Assembly (NCBI GenBank): GCA_964443875.1
Contig: CAYUET010000011.1
Span: 1 to 64,000, forward strand
Origin: CAYUET01 sp964443875
GTDB lineage: Bacteria; Auribacterota; JAFGBW01
DNA length: 64,000 nt
Reading direction: 5' to 3'
Shown: positions 36,333-45,322 of the stretch, one piece after another
Layout: the number at the start of each line of letters is the position of its first letter
Numbering within the stretch: the first letter of the stretch is position 1
The notes under the pieces: generated by a model
Databases searched by the model: none
What the model saw: the letters and a program-made list of their open reading frames with translations, nothing else
What the model was told of the DNA's origin: nothing
Position numbers and translations under genes: made by a program

Positions 36333-37907
36333 CTAAGCCGCTCTTTCTTTGCTTTTCCTGCCCTCAAGGTCTTCAAACACAATCCCTGACTGCTGTTCCA
36401 GGATCCTAAAAATCACTTCCAGAAGCGTGACAGTTCTTTCCCTGTCCTTTTGCTTCAGGCTCGTCTCCAGGGTTCTCATCAGGGTGACCAGGCTGGAATA
36501 AAGCGTAGGATATTCGCGTTCAACGCGGTTTAAGGAGTCAAAAACTTTTTTGTACAGGGAAGAAATCCCGAAATATCTGTTTGCCGCAACTCTACGCTTC
36601 AGTTCCGCAAGATTTAAAAAAAGAAAACGAAGGTTGTTTCTGAAAACAACAGCCTTGTCTTTTTCCTTCTGAACGCCTTGAAGTCCGGTCAGACGGGTTT
36701 TTAAAGCCTGCATCCCCTTCGACTGAATCAGAACCTTGAATTCCGTATTTTTGAGCACTTCTTCAGAAAAGGGATTAAGTTCCCCGGTGTTCATTCCCAG
36801 GTTTTTCAGAAAATTCTTCTGCAGGATGAACCCTTCTGTTGAAAGGCCATAAGTATTTCCAGCCCTCATAATATCCTGAAAATTAACATAATAAGTAATA
36901 TCGCACTGTCCTACCCTGGCATACATTTCGCGAACATCATGTGTTTCCACATTCCAGACAGCATATCCGCCTCTCTGAATTTTAAGAATATCCTGGTAAT
37001 TGTCATGACCATAATCCACGGTAATCACAAAGCCTCGTTTAAGAATTTCAGCCGAAGACTTCTGCCAGGGCCTTATATCCAGGTTAACTGTAATCTCAGC
37101 CCCCTCAGGAATCGGCTCCTGGAGCTCTTCACAGTACCGGCTTAGTTCCGGGGAAGACAGCTCCCCCAGGATGTCCCTGAGTTTTCCATTTTCATGAGTC
37201 ACATAGACTTCATAAAATTTCCCGTCCATTTTCTGAATTCTGTGAATCAGAAAATTGTCAATCATCTCATTTGAAAGAACAACCCCTTCGCGGTCTTTAA
37301 GGGCAAGACCGGATGTGGCGGAGGCATGGATCCATTCCACAGAAGCTTTTTTTATGCCTTTGAAATGAGGAAGGACTTCCTGTTTCTGCTCTTCAATGAG
37401 CTTTGAACTGATCTCCACAATATGATAGGTCAGGGCACGGTATAATGCGCCGTTGTTCCTGCGGATGGAATTCAGGATATGAATGCAGAGTTTTCCCCTT
37501 CCGGCCCCCATCTCCACAATGGAAAACTTTTTAGGGGATCCCATGAGCTTCCACATCTCAATGATCTGCTTTGCCACAAGGCTGCCGAAGGTGTCATAAT
37601 TGGCAAAAGTGTCAAAATCTCCGGATAGGGCAATATCCGCCTTTCCAGTAAAAAACCCCTTCTCCTTTTCACCGGAATCCGAGTAAAGGGCTTCATTCAT
37701 AAAATCATAAAAGGTCATCCGCTTCTGGGGGGAGGACTCGATTTTTCTCACAATTTTATCAAGAAGAAAGGGATTATAAAGAAAACCTTTATTCTCATCC
37801 TTTCCGCTTGGATATTGCGACAAGGGAGACAGGGCTAAAGCCTCGAAAACAGGATTATAAAAAAGAGAAAGGGCTAATGCAAAAATGATAAAAATTTTTA
37901 TTTTCAT
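36333..37907 (-). CDS. MidA/NDUFAF7-like methyltransferase with an export signal
   Basis: A 524-residue protein. The first 25 residues form a signal peptide-like hydrophobic segment, followed by ALSPLS (25-30), a motif shared with two neighbours. A SAM-dependent methyltransferase core of the MidA (PF02636) type follows: IVEMGAGRGKLCIHIL is the SAM-binding motif I, and VVLSNEMIDNF matches the family's NE-(L/M)-(L/I)-D motif. NDUFAF7/MidA methylates an arginine of complex I in mitochondria. An exported version has no obvious SAM supply, so either the N-terminus is a membrane anchor or the protein is not truly exported. About 130 helical residues follow the core. It lies 33 bases downstream of the vWA lipoprotein gene, probably co-transcribed. 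Confidence 0.65.
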   Translation of the reverse strand: MKIKIFIIFALALSLFYNPVFEALALSPLSQYPSGKDENKGFLYNPFLLDKIVRKIESSPQKRMTFYDFMNEALYSDSGEKEKGFFTGKADIALSGDFDTFANYDTFGSLVAKQIIEMWKLMGSPKKFSIVEMGAGRGKLCIHILNSIRRNNGALYRALTYHIVEISSKLIEEQKQEVLPHFKGIKKASVEWIHASATSGLALKDREGVVLSNEMIDNFLIHRIQKMDGKFYEVYVTHENGKLRDILGELSSPELSRYCEELQEPIPEGAEITVNLDIRPWQKSSAEILKRGFVITVDYGHDNYQDILKIQRGGYAVWNVETHDVREMYARVGQCDITYYVNFQDIMRAGNTYGLSTEGFILQKNFLKNLGMNTGELNPFSEEVLKNTEFKVLIQSKGMQALKTRLTGLQGVQKEKDKAVVFRNNLRFLFLNLAELKRRVAANRYFGISSLYKKVFDSLNRVEREYPTLYSSLVTLMRTLETSLKQKDRERTVTLLEVIFRILEQQSGIVFEDLEGRKSKERAA

Positions 37908-37940
37908 CGAAGAAAATTATACCTGAAAATCAAAAAAGGA

Positions 37941-40937
37941 TTAAGCCGCCTTCTGAAAGAGACCAAATACCTGCTTATACTGTTCATGAAAAAGATTATA
38001 ATTAATCTTACCCGTATTTTCATCTTCAAACCACTTAAAAGAAGCCTTCAATTGAATATCGGAAAAGGAAATTTTATCACCTGATTTCTTGTATTGATCG
38101 TAAAGTCTATACATGGTCTTCATTCTTAAATTGGAAATCTTCACGAATTGTTCACGCGAAAGCTTCAACTGCTTTGCCTCAGCTTCAGAAAGCCCCTGGG
38201 TATTTTGTTTGGATTCCAGATCGTTAATAGTTTTCATTACGGGATTTAACTGTGCAGAATATCCCCGGGTTCCCCTGGCAAAAACCATCTGAAGGGAAAG
38301 ATCAACCATAGTGTTCAAATCCAGAGATTTGACATAATTTTTAGATACATCCGCTGTATTGGAGCTGATAATCAGAAACTTTATATCTAAAGGAATATTC
38401 TCTGCATCAATCACCTTTTTAATCTCTATAAGTGATTTATAGCTGAATCCCTGAATGGCTTCATCGGTCGCAATAAAAATCGTCTTGGGATCCTTTTCTT
38501 TTCCACTGAGATATCTCCCGATCTCTTTTTTCACAAGCTGATAATGATTCTCTTCATCCCCCAGCTTATCATTACGGATGGAATTCACGATATTTTTGGT
38601 CATTGCCTTCTTATCAGACTCAAAATCCATGGTTTTTATCTTTTCACCAAAAATATGAAAGCTTCCTTTTTCAATGGATTTAACCCCCAGATCATCAAGA
38701 TAATTCAGAAATATGGAGACATCCGTCGGGCTCATGGAGTTACTGCCGTCAATATAAACATCCGCGTCTGTGTTTGGTTTGCTGAAGGTCAATTCAAAGT
38801 TTTCCGGCAACAGTGTTTTCAAGACCACGGTTTGAAGACCGGTCTGATCAAAAGCCACACTGATTCCTGAATTTCTCATTTGTGCAAAAAGAGCATTTTT
38901 TTGATTCTTCATCGAGGGATCTTTTAAAATATCAAGAATCCGGTCGTTTGAAAGTTCATTAATCGATTTGGCCTTTCCGTCAAGCGCCAAAATCTTTTCA
39001 ATGATGGAAACTGAATTTTGATTCGCAGCGATAATCGAATGAATATCCTCAACCCCGTCTGCAAGAAAATTATTAAGTACCTTGTAATTCTGAAGCCCGA
39101 GGGCTTTTAAACTCGCGTCCAGAACAGCAATACGGACGGATGTTAATGCCGAATTGCCTGTGATATCCAGAGTTTTTCCGTCAATGGCCGTACCCATATC
39201 CTTAAGATCAAGAGTTTTCACATCCTCTGTGGTTATTCCATTCGAGGCAAGAGCAGCCATCGTTTCTTCACTTCCAAGAATCATGTTCACAAGGGTATTT
39301 TTTAAAATATTTTTCATTTGTGGGGAAGTGAAAGCCACATTGGAATAATTCTTCTTCATCAGATCCCTGCTGAAAGTTTCAAGTTTTGAAGTATCCACCG
39401 TCCCGTCTATCACAGACTGAACATTATTCTGAATATATATCTCCATATTCTGATATTCTGTAGCTGCAGAGTTCGAATCTGCCCCTCCATAGAGAGAAAG
39501 GGTCAGAGATTTTTTTTCATTAAGCGTTCCCTTTTCCACAATCGATTGAAGAACCTTCTGATCAGGATTGGCGTAATTAGGCTTATATAAGGCCTGAAAC
39601 TCGACCTCCATTTTTTCCTGACTTGAAATTTTCAGCAGATTCCCCTCGGCCTTAATATGAGATTCTGTTCGAAAAGTAAGACTGTAACCTTTCCCGCTAA
39701 TTGTTTCCTTACTAAGCTGATTTCCCTTAGTCTCAAGTTTCAAAAGCTGTTCCAGCAGATCGTTTTGATCCACATAAGGATTCTCTGCAAGAATGGATTT
39801 AAAAAGGGCTTGATTATCCCCGGATATGGAATTTAAATTCAGAGCATTGACAACAACCTCCTTCGCTCCGCTAAAGGACAGATCATAGCTGTCCGCGTCC
39901 GCAGCTTTGAGAGCCAGATCCGTTATATGATAACCATTCTGCTGATAATCCAGGACAGAAGAAGTCAGTCTGGATTTATTGATACCCTCCGCCTTATGAG
40001 TTTCGAGAAACCGGCTTACCAGATTCTGATGAAAAGGGGTTAGTGCTTTAAAATTCGGATCCATCCTGAAATCATCATAATGCACCTCAATTGCTTTTTC
40101 CGCATGCTCAACCTTTAATTCACTGATATGTTTGAAAAGTTGATCTGCATTCATCTCCTCAAGATATTTAATTTTCCCTTTTTCCTGGGGGATAGTATCC
40201 TTAACCCCCTTGCCGTCCGCATCATAATCCGTAAACGAATAGGCATTCCGGATTACAATAGAGGAGGCTTCCGCCTGAGCCTGTTCCATTTTGATTTCAT
40301 TGTTTAACTTGTCTGCATTGGCAACCATCCCGTAGGCGTTACTGAGAAATCCTGTCGACATGGCCGACATAACAAAAAAAGTGGCAATCCGTCTTCCCAA
40401 AGTTGTTTTTAAAGCTTCCCACAATAAATCCTTCCCTCGGGATTCGATCTGTGGCTGATACTGATTAAAAAGCTGATTATGAAACAACAGCAAAGCCTGA
40501 AAATTCTCACTTTTATAGGCTTCTTTTTCACGAACAACAGGCGAAAGCTCCCTTAAAGAGTGAACAAGAGAAAGCTCTTCCCCGTTAACGCTGAGACTTA
40601 AGAATACCTGATCCCCTTTTAAACGTACATTCTTTGTTACATTATTGCCGTTGGAATCTCGCAAGCTCCATTCAAAAATCCGTGACTCATCTTTTGTTCG
40701 GCTGATGCTTAATTCCAAAAAATCTCTGATGGTCATGGATTCAGGATTTTCAAAAACAGTCAATCCGCCGATCTGATTAGACGAACCATCCCATTGATTA
40801 ATTGTAAACGTTTCATTTTGAGGAGATTGACGCATAAAAGAAGACGGAGAAAGGGTACTTTTCATTTCAGAATCGCAGGCAAAAAGTCTGACGGAGCACA
40901 TCAAAAGACTTAAAAATATAAGAAAATAATTTTTCAT
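37941..40937 (-). CDS. Putative lipoprotein with a von Willebrand A-like domain
   Basis: A 998-residue protein from the ATG at 40937; an upstream TTG lies inside the likely promoter. The signal peptide ends in LFAC (18-21), a good lipobox, so Cys21 may be lipidated. TLSPSS follows at 28-33. Around residue 730 is YIDGSNSM, a DxSxS metal-site motif as in vWA domains, with the later FIATDEA as its second Asp. vWA domains mediate protein binding through a metal ion. The region between (about 200-700) contains leucine-spaced segments such as LDLKDMGTAIDGKTLDI that look repeat-like but match no family I know. The function is unknown. Confidence 0.55.
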   Translation of the reverse strand: MKNYFLIFLSLLMCSVRLFACDSEMKSTLSPSSFMRQSPQNETFTINQWDGSSNQIGGLTVFENPESMTIRDFLELSISRTKDESRIFEWSLRDSNGNNVTKNVRLKGDQVFLSLSVNGEELSLVHSLRELSPVVREKEAYKSENFQALLLFHNQLFNQYQPQIESRGKDLLWEALKTTLGRRIATFFVMSAMSTGFLSNAYGMVANADKLNNEIKMEQAQAEASSIVIRNAYSFTDYDADGKGVKDTIPQEKGKIKYLEEMNADQLFKHISELKVEHAEKAIEVHYDDFRMDPNFKALTPFHQNLVSRFLETHKAEGINKSRLTSSVLDYQQNGYHITDLALKAADADSYDLSFSGAKEVVVNALNLNSISGDNQALFKSILAENPYVDQNDLLEQLLKLETKGNQLSKETISGKGYSLTFRTESHIKAEGNLLKISSQEKMEVEFQALYKPNYANPDQKVLQSIVEKGTLNEKKSLTLSLYGGADSNSAATEYQNMEIYIQNNVQSVIDGTVDTSKLETFSRDLMKKNYSNVAFTSPQMKNILKNTLVNMILGSEETMAALASNGITTEDVKTLDLKDMGTAIDGKTLDITGNSALTSVRIAVLDASLKALGLQNYKVLNNFLADGVEDIHSIIAANQNSVSIIEKILALDGKAKSINELSNDRILDILKDPSMKNQKNALFAQMRNSGISVAFDQTGLQTVVLKTLLPENFELTFSKPNTDADVYIDGSNSMSPTDVSIFLNYLDDLGVKSIEKGSFHIFGEKIKTMDFESDKKAMTKNIVNSIRNDKLGDEENHYQLVKKEIGRYLSGKEKDPKTIFIATDEAIQGFSYKSLIEIKKVIDAENIPLDIKFLIISSNTADVSKNYVKSLDLNTMVDLSLQMVFARGTRGYSAQLNPVMKTINDLESKQNTQGLSEAEAKQLKLSREQFVKISNLRMKTMYRLYDQYKKSGDKISFSDIQLKASFKWFEDENTGKINYNLFHEQYKQVFGLFQKAA

Positions 40938-40945
40938 TTGTATTA

Positions 40946-40973
40946 AATATACCTTATAGATGAACAGAGTCAA
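40946..40973 (-). promoter_or_regulatory. Putative promoter of the vWA protein gene
   Basis: On the minus strand TTGACT (40973-40968) and TATATT (40951-40946) are separated by 16 bases. Transcription would begin almost at the ATG at 40937, giving a very short or absent leader. That fits the lack of a ribosome site. Confidence 0.4.
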
Positions 40974-41029
40974 TCCCCTGAGGCTTATTTTAAATAAAAA
41001 AGCAACTTTGGATTAATAAAAAATAAAAA

Positions 41030-41059
41030 AAACCGACTGAAGTCAGCCGGTTTTTTTTT
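41030..41059 (-). terminator. Terminator after the first TonB-dependent receptor
   Basis: AACCGACTGA and TCAGCCGGTT form a stem with one G-U pair on the minus strand and a short loop. T-runs lie on both sides, so it could act in both directions. It follows the receptor stop by about 25 bases. Confidence 0.82.
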
Positions 41060-41085
41060 ATTTTTATAGGTGAGATAATAAATAA

Positions 41086-43401
41086 TTAAAAACTAAAGGA
41101 AGTTTTAAGCCCAACCACAGTGGGTTCCTCAATAGCTGCGCCCCCTTCCATAATATACACATAACGCCAATTATCAGTAAACTTAATGAGGTTCTGACCA
41201 TAAAGCGTAATAATCCAGGGTTCGGTAATTTTGTATGAAACGGATAAATCAAACCGGAAATCCGTATCAAATATACCTTTATCTTCCATTCTCTTGATAT
41301 TGGCATTAACGGTTTCTTCATACTCGGTTCCGGCAGCGCCTTTCCGATACATCTCCATCCAGTTTTTATTCCCCTCATATTCCCAAGTTATTCTCATGCT
41401 GTTAAAAACGGTCAACTTTTCTGTGATTTTCATTATAGTATACAACTTAGTGACATTATTAGCCCAGTTCATTCTGTCATTGCCCGTGCTCAGCCGTCTG
41501 ATCCCCTCATAATCCGTATCATTTGAATCAGAACGGCTGATATAACTTCCAGGCGTCTCATCCGATAATTCAAAATCAAGCTGTTTGGCAAAGGCATGGC
41601 TGAAACCTAAGGCATATCTTTCATCTTCTGATTTGTATTCCAGAGTAAGATCCACCCCTCCAAGAGTTAAAAATCCTGTGCGTGCAGTGGTACGCACAGA
41701 ACCGGCTTCTTCTCCACCTTGAGCATTCCATCCCAGAAGATCAGCATCACTATAAAAAATGGCCAGTTCACAGGAGGTTTGAGGTGTTAACTTTTTACTA
41801 TAAACAAATTCCATTCCGTCAAATTCTTCCTGGTCAGGGGATTCATTTCCGTAATAATCGGCGGAAGCCAGCTGAATCAATGAATTTTCACGGATGGATC
41901 TCTGGATGTTAAACTTGAAAAGACCTGCACTTTCATGATTATAAATGAAAGAAAGACGCGGAGAATAACTTATTTCTGAAAACTCATATTTATCCGCTCT
42001 TCCGGATAACATGACATCAAACGTGTCTGTTAAAGATATATTGATTTCACCCAGAAAGGCGTAATTATACATGTCATAATTTGTCAGATAAATCTGTTGA
42101 TCAGTTCCAATCCAATTTCTTGCAGCATAAGCAGGAGACCCCGGGTATGCCAAAAAGAGGACCCCGTCATCCATAATAAATTCATCATCACTATCGCCCC
42201 ATCCCTTATCCAGTTTATCATAGGCATATTCAAAACCAAAGGCAGATTTAATTTTCTCTGAAAAATCATATTTGAGGGTTGTTTTCAAAAGAAAATCATT
42301 TTCTGAATAATTTTCAACGTAGCCTCCTGTCTGAATAAGGTCTGTATCTACCCTCTCCTGATCTATGGAGGAATAACTGATTGTCGATTTTAAACTCATA
42401 GAATCTGTAAAAACATGATTATTTTCAGCTGCCAGAACATACTGTCTGACTCCTGAACAAGGAGTATTCTGCCAATCCCCATCATTATTTCTTCTCTGAT
42501 AGAACCATCTGGAATCTGTGGTTTCATCTGTCCAGCATACAATTCTTGAACTACCCGAATTCACATATCTTCCCCAGATTTTAAATTCCTTTAAAAAATT
42601 CAATTCCGTATAGAATTTCACCTGTTCCTGCTCATCATAATCCGCATAATATTCAGTCACAGGAGAAACATAACTATTTCCCTGAATCGCCATAGGTTCA
42701 ACATATCTTGCTTCTCTGGAAGGAGGTGAAAAGGCAAAGATATCCGAATCCTCATACCCTTCTGTCTTAGTAATGCTTGCATAGGTATAAAGGCCCCAAT
42801 TATCCTTAACAATTGAATTAGAAACATTCAGGCCTTTTGAATCATAGCCGCTGACATAATTAACTCCGATATTAGATCCTTCAGGAACAACTGAAGCATT
42901 TTTTGTTGTAAGGCTGATAACCCCGGCCACAGCGCCTGGCCCGTAAGTTACAGAGCCCGGACCGCGGATGACTTCCACTTTTTCAATATCATTCAAATCC
43001 CAGTTTTCCATTTCAGTCACCACTCCGGCGTGTGATTTCTGATTGACAAGCCTTCCATTAACCAGAAGAAGCCAGGTATAATCTCTGTCAACAATCAAAC
43101 CTCTCAACCCCATATGAGGACAATCAAAACTCGTAGTATACTGAAAACCAGGAACAAACATCTCCAGGAGGTCATAGAGATTTCTTACAGGAGCAAGGGC
43201 GATCTTTTCCTTTTCAATCGTAGTGACGGAAACAGGCGTTTTATCGGCCTGAGACTGAGTAAGTGTTCCCATAACAATAGGAACCTCCATAAATAAAAGA
43301 GTCTCAAGACCTTCTAAATTCTGTTCGATCATCTGTGAATTTTGAGGATAAACCGCACAACAGATTCCAAAGATAAAAAACTGAAATAACAACTTTTTCA
43401 T
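41086..43401 (-). CDS. TonB-dependent outer-membrane receptor
   Basis: A 771-residue outer-membrane protein. A signal peptide (1-19) leads to a plug domain, with PVSVTTIEKEKIALAPVRNL (about 56-75) at its start and VEVIRGPGSVTYGPGAVAGV (about 137-156), the plug's most conserved stretch. The rest is rich in alternating aromatic/polar strands, ending in SFSF, as barrels do. Such receptors import metal complexes, cofactors or sugars with TonB energy; the ligand is not evident. It is flanked by its own terminator and an AT-rich upstream gap with TTGACT and TAATAA 17 bases apart, so it is probably a single-gene unit. Its plug resembles that of the receptor at 56722. Confidence 0.9.
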   Translation of the reverse strand: MKKLLFQFFIFGICCAVYPQNSQMIEQNLEGLETLLFMEVPIVMGTLTQSQADKTPVSVTTIEKEKIALAPVRNLYDLLEMFVPGFQYTTSFDCPHMGLRGLIVDRDYTWLLLVNGRLVNQKSHAGVVTEMENWDLNDIEKVEVIRGPGSVTYGPGAVAGVISLTTKNASVVPEGSNIGVNYVSGYDSKGLNVSNSIVKDNWGLYTYASITKTEGYEDSDIFAFSPPSREARYVEPMAIQGNSYVSPVTEYYADYDEQEQVKFYTELNFLKEFKIWGRYVNSGSSRIVCWTDETTDSRWFYQRRNNDGDWQNTPCSGVRQYVLAAENNHVFTDSMSLKSTISYSSIDQERVDTDLIQTGGYVENYSENDFLLKTTLKYDFSEKIKSAFGFEYAYDKLDKGWGDSDDEFIMDDGVLFLAYPGSPAYAARNWIGTDQQIYLTNYDMYNYAFLGEINISLTDTFDVMLSGRADKYEFSEISYSPRLSFIYNHESAGLFKFNIQRSIRENSLIQLASADYYGNESPDQEEFDGMEFVYSKKLTPQTSCELAIFYSDADLLGWNAQGGEEAGSVRTTARTGFLTLGGVDLTLEYKSEDERYALGFSHAFAKQLDFELSDETPGSYISRSDSNDTDYEGIRRLSTGNDRMNWANNVTKLYTIMKITEKLTVFNSMRITWEYEGNKNWMEMYRKGAAGTEYEETVNANIKRMEDKGIFDTDFRFDLSVSYKITEPWIITLYGQNLIKFTDNWRYVYIMEGGAAIEEPTVVGLKTSFSF

Positions 43402-43592
43402 GTTTCCCCCTTTTTATCATAAATAAAACAAAATTATTATTTGTTATTATTAATAAAAAACAAAAGTGAAGTCAAAATTTAATTTATTTTCAACACTTAT
43501 CATTATAAAAAATCAGTTTTACAATGCTTGTACTTGATATTTTATATTTTTATGCTTATTATTTAATAAATTCTTTAAATAAGGAATAAATC

Positions 43593-44090
43593 ATGGCCAC
43601 CATTGAAATTGAAAATGACCGAAGAAAAATATTTTATGACACAAAAACAAAAATGTTGTTCACTATTTTCATTTTTTTCACCATTTTAATGGCCATTTTC
43701 ATGACTGGCACCCTTCTTGGTAATCTCGGATTTCAATTCTTCACCCCTGGAAAAACAGGGGAGGCCTTTACCTTCAGCAATGAAACGATTATCGTATTCA
43801 TTGTTCTCTGGTCTCTTTACGGCTACCTCATTGCCTATACCTATGCCTATTCCAAAATTCAGGGTATCATTTTCCGTATGGGCAGGATCTTTGAAAAAAT
43901 TTCAGAAAAGCAGGGAATCAAGCTTACCTTCCGGCGCAAAGATCCTTTTCATGCTGTTTCCGACAGCTTTCATAAAATGCTTGATCATGTGAGGCAGAGA
44001 CCTGATCTGAAAAAAGAACTTCAGATCATCATCCGCGAGGCCAAAAGCCCAATCAAAGAGAAACTTGAAGATCTTCTGAAAAAATTCTGA
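43593..44090 (+). CDS. Small two-helix membrane protein, HAMP-like
   Basis: A 165-residue protein with membrane helices at about 20-42 and 68-90 and a short outer loop between them. The cytoplasmic C-terminal 75 residues are helical and begin with YSKIQGIIFRMGRIFEKI. This two-helix-plus-linker layout recalls HAMP-type signal proteins without an output domain. No homologue comes to mind. It is monocistronic and converges on the guanylyltransferase gene. Confidence 0.55.
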   Translation: MATIEIENDRRKIFYDTKTKMLFTIFIFFTILMAIFMTGTLLGNLGFQFFTPGKTGEAFTFSNETIIVFIVLWSLYGYLIAYTYAYSKIQGIIFRMGRIFEKISEKQGIKLTFRRKDPFHAVSDSFHKMLDHVRQRPDLKKELQIIIREAKSPIKEKLEDLLKKF

Positions 44091-44123
44091 ATACCTTTTT
44101 ATTAAATGATCCTAAGATAAAAG

Positions 44124-45212
44124 TCAAAGATAGCGTGTCAATTTTTCAGCCTTGATCTGTTCGACAATTTTTTTCACCTGCTGACAGGAATCCTTGGGGC
44201 AAACCATAACAGCATCTTCAGTCTGCACCAGGACCATACCGTTCAAATCAATAGCAGAGGCGATAAGGGAATTCTTCTCAGTTAAATTATAGATAAGACT
44301 GTCCCTGCAGTTAATCAGTTTTGCCTGTCCGATGACCACATTTCCGTTTTCATCAGCTTTAAAATGTTTTCCTATGGCTTCCCAGGAACCGATGTCATCC
44401 CAGTCAAAGGTCGCGGTTGCCGCAACAATGTTTCCGGCATTTTCCATGATGCCGTAGTCAATGGACTTTTTTTCAAGCGCCGGATAAATCACTTCCAGAA
44501 GCTTATCCAGAGTCTTGCCCTGGGTAAGTCCTTCCAGAATGGAAAGGAGGCCCGAATATAAAGAAGGCATCTGCCTTTCAATTTCTGAAAGGATCTTTTG
44601 TGTCTTCCATAAAAACATTCCGCTGTTCCAGAAATACTTCCCGCTTTTCAGATATTTTTTCGCCTCTTCCAGCTCAGGCTTTTCCACAAATTTTTCCACA
44701 AGTCTGAACCCTGTCTGAAAAGCGGAATCCTGCACTTTTCCGGAATGCAGGTATCCGTAACCGGTTGCAGGAAAGGAAGGGGTTATCCCGATGGTCATCA
44801 GGCAATCCGTCTTTTCCACAAAACTGAAGCAGTCCTCAATCGTCTGCTCGAATGCCGATTTATCGCGGATATAATGATCTGCAGGCAAAACCACCATGGA
44901 AGAATCCCGATCCTCCCTCTGTATCAAAAGGGCCGCAAGCCCTATGCAGGCAGCGGTATCCCGTCCGACGGGTTCAGCCAGAATATGGGAAGCGGATAAT
45001 TCCGGAAGCTGACGGAGCATTTCCCTGTGCTGGGCCTGATTGGTAATGATCAGAATACGGGAAGGATCCACAAATCCTTTCAGCCGTTCCACAGTCTGCT
45101 GGATCATTGTCTTTTCCCCGGTAATAGGTATAAGCTGTTTGGGTTTCGCGGCTCTGGATTTAGGCCAGAATCTTTCCCCGGAGCCACCTGCCATGATCAA
45201 AGCCCAGCGCAT
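44124..45212 (-). CDS. manC: Mannose-1-phosphate guanylyltransferase
   Basis: Makes GDP-mannose from mannose-1-phosphate and GTP, for cell-envelope polysaccharides. The 362 residues begin with the nucleotidyltransferase signature MAGGSGERFWPKSR and KPKQLI. FVEKP and FWNSGMFLWK are further family motifs. It lacks the C-terminal isomerase domain of bifunctional ManC proteins, as in shorter bacterial and Bacteroidetes forms. The ATG at 45212 has AAGGA seven bases upstream. It lies behind the fusA terminator and is probably transcribed separately. Confidence 0.92.
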   Translation of the reverse strand: MRWALIMAGGSGERFWPKSRAAKPKQLIPITGEKTMIQQTVERLKGFVDPSRILIITNQAQHREMLRQLPELSASHILAEPVGRDTAACIGLAALLIQREDRDSSMVVLPADHYIRDKSAFEQTIEDCFSFVEKTDCLMTIGITPSFPATGYGYLHSGKVQDSAFQTGFRLVEKFVEKPELEEAKKYLKSGKYFWNSGMFLWKTQKILSEIERQMPSLYSGLLSILEGLTQGKTLDKLLEVIYPALEKKSIDYGIMENAGNIVAATATFDWDDIGSWEAIGKHFKADENGNVVIGQAKLINCRDSLIYNLTEKNSLIASAIDLNGMVLVQTEDAVMVCPKDSCQQVKKIVEQIKAEKLTRYL

Positions 45213-45261
45213 AATCAAATCCTTTCAGAAAAAATTTTAAAAATTCAAAAAAAGTGGAAAC

Positions 45262-45299
45262 AAAAAACCCCGCAAAGAACAGGTCTCTGCGGGGTATTT
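45262..45299 (-). terminator. Rho-independent terminator of fusA
   Basis: ACCCCGCA (45267-45274) pairs perfectly with TGCGGGGT (45288-45295), followed in the minus direction by a run of six Us. It lies 25 bases after the EF-G stop. Confidence 0.9.
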
Positions 45300-45322
45300 T
45301 ACTGCATCATCAAAACAAAAAA

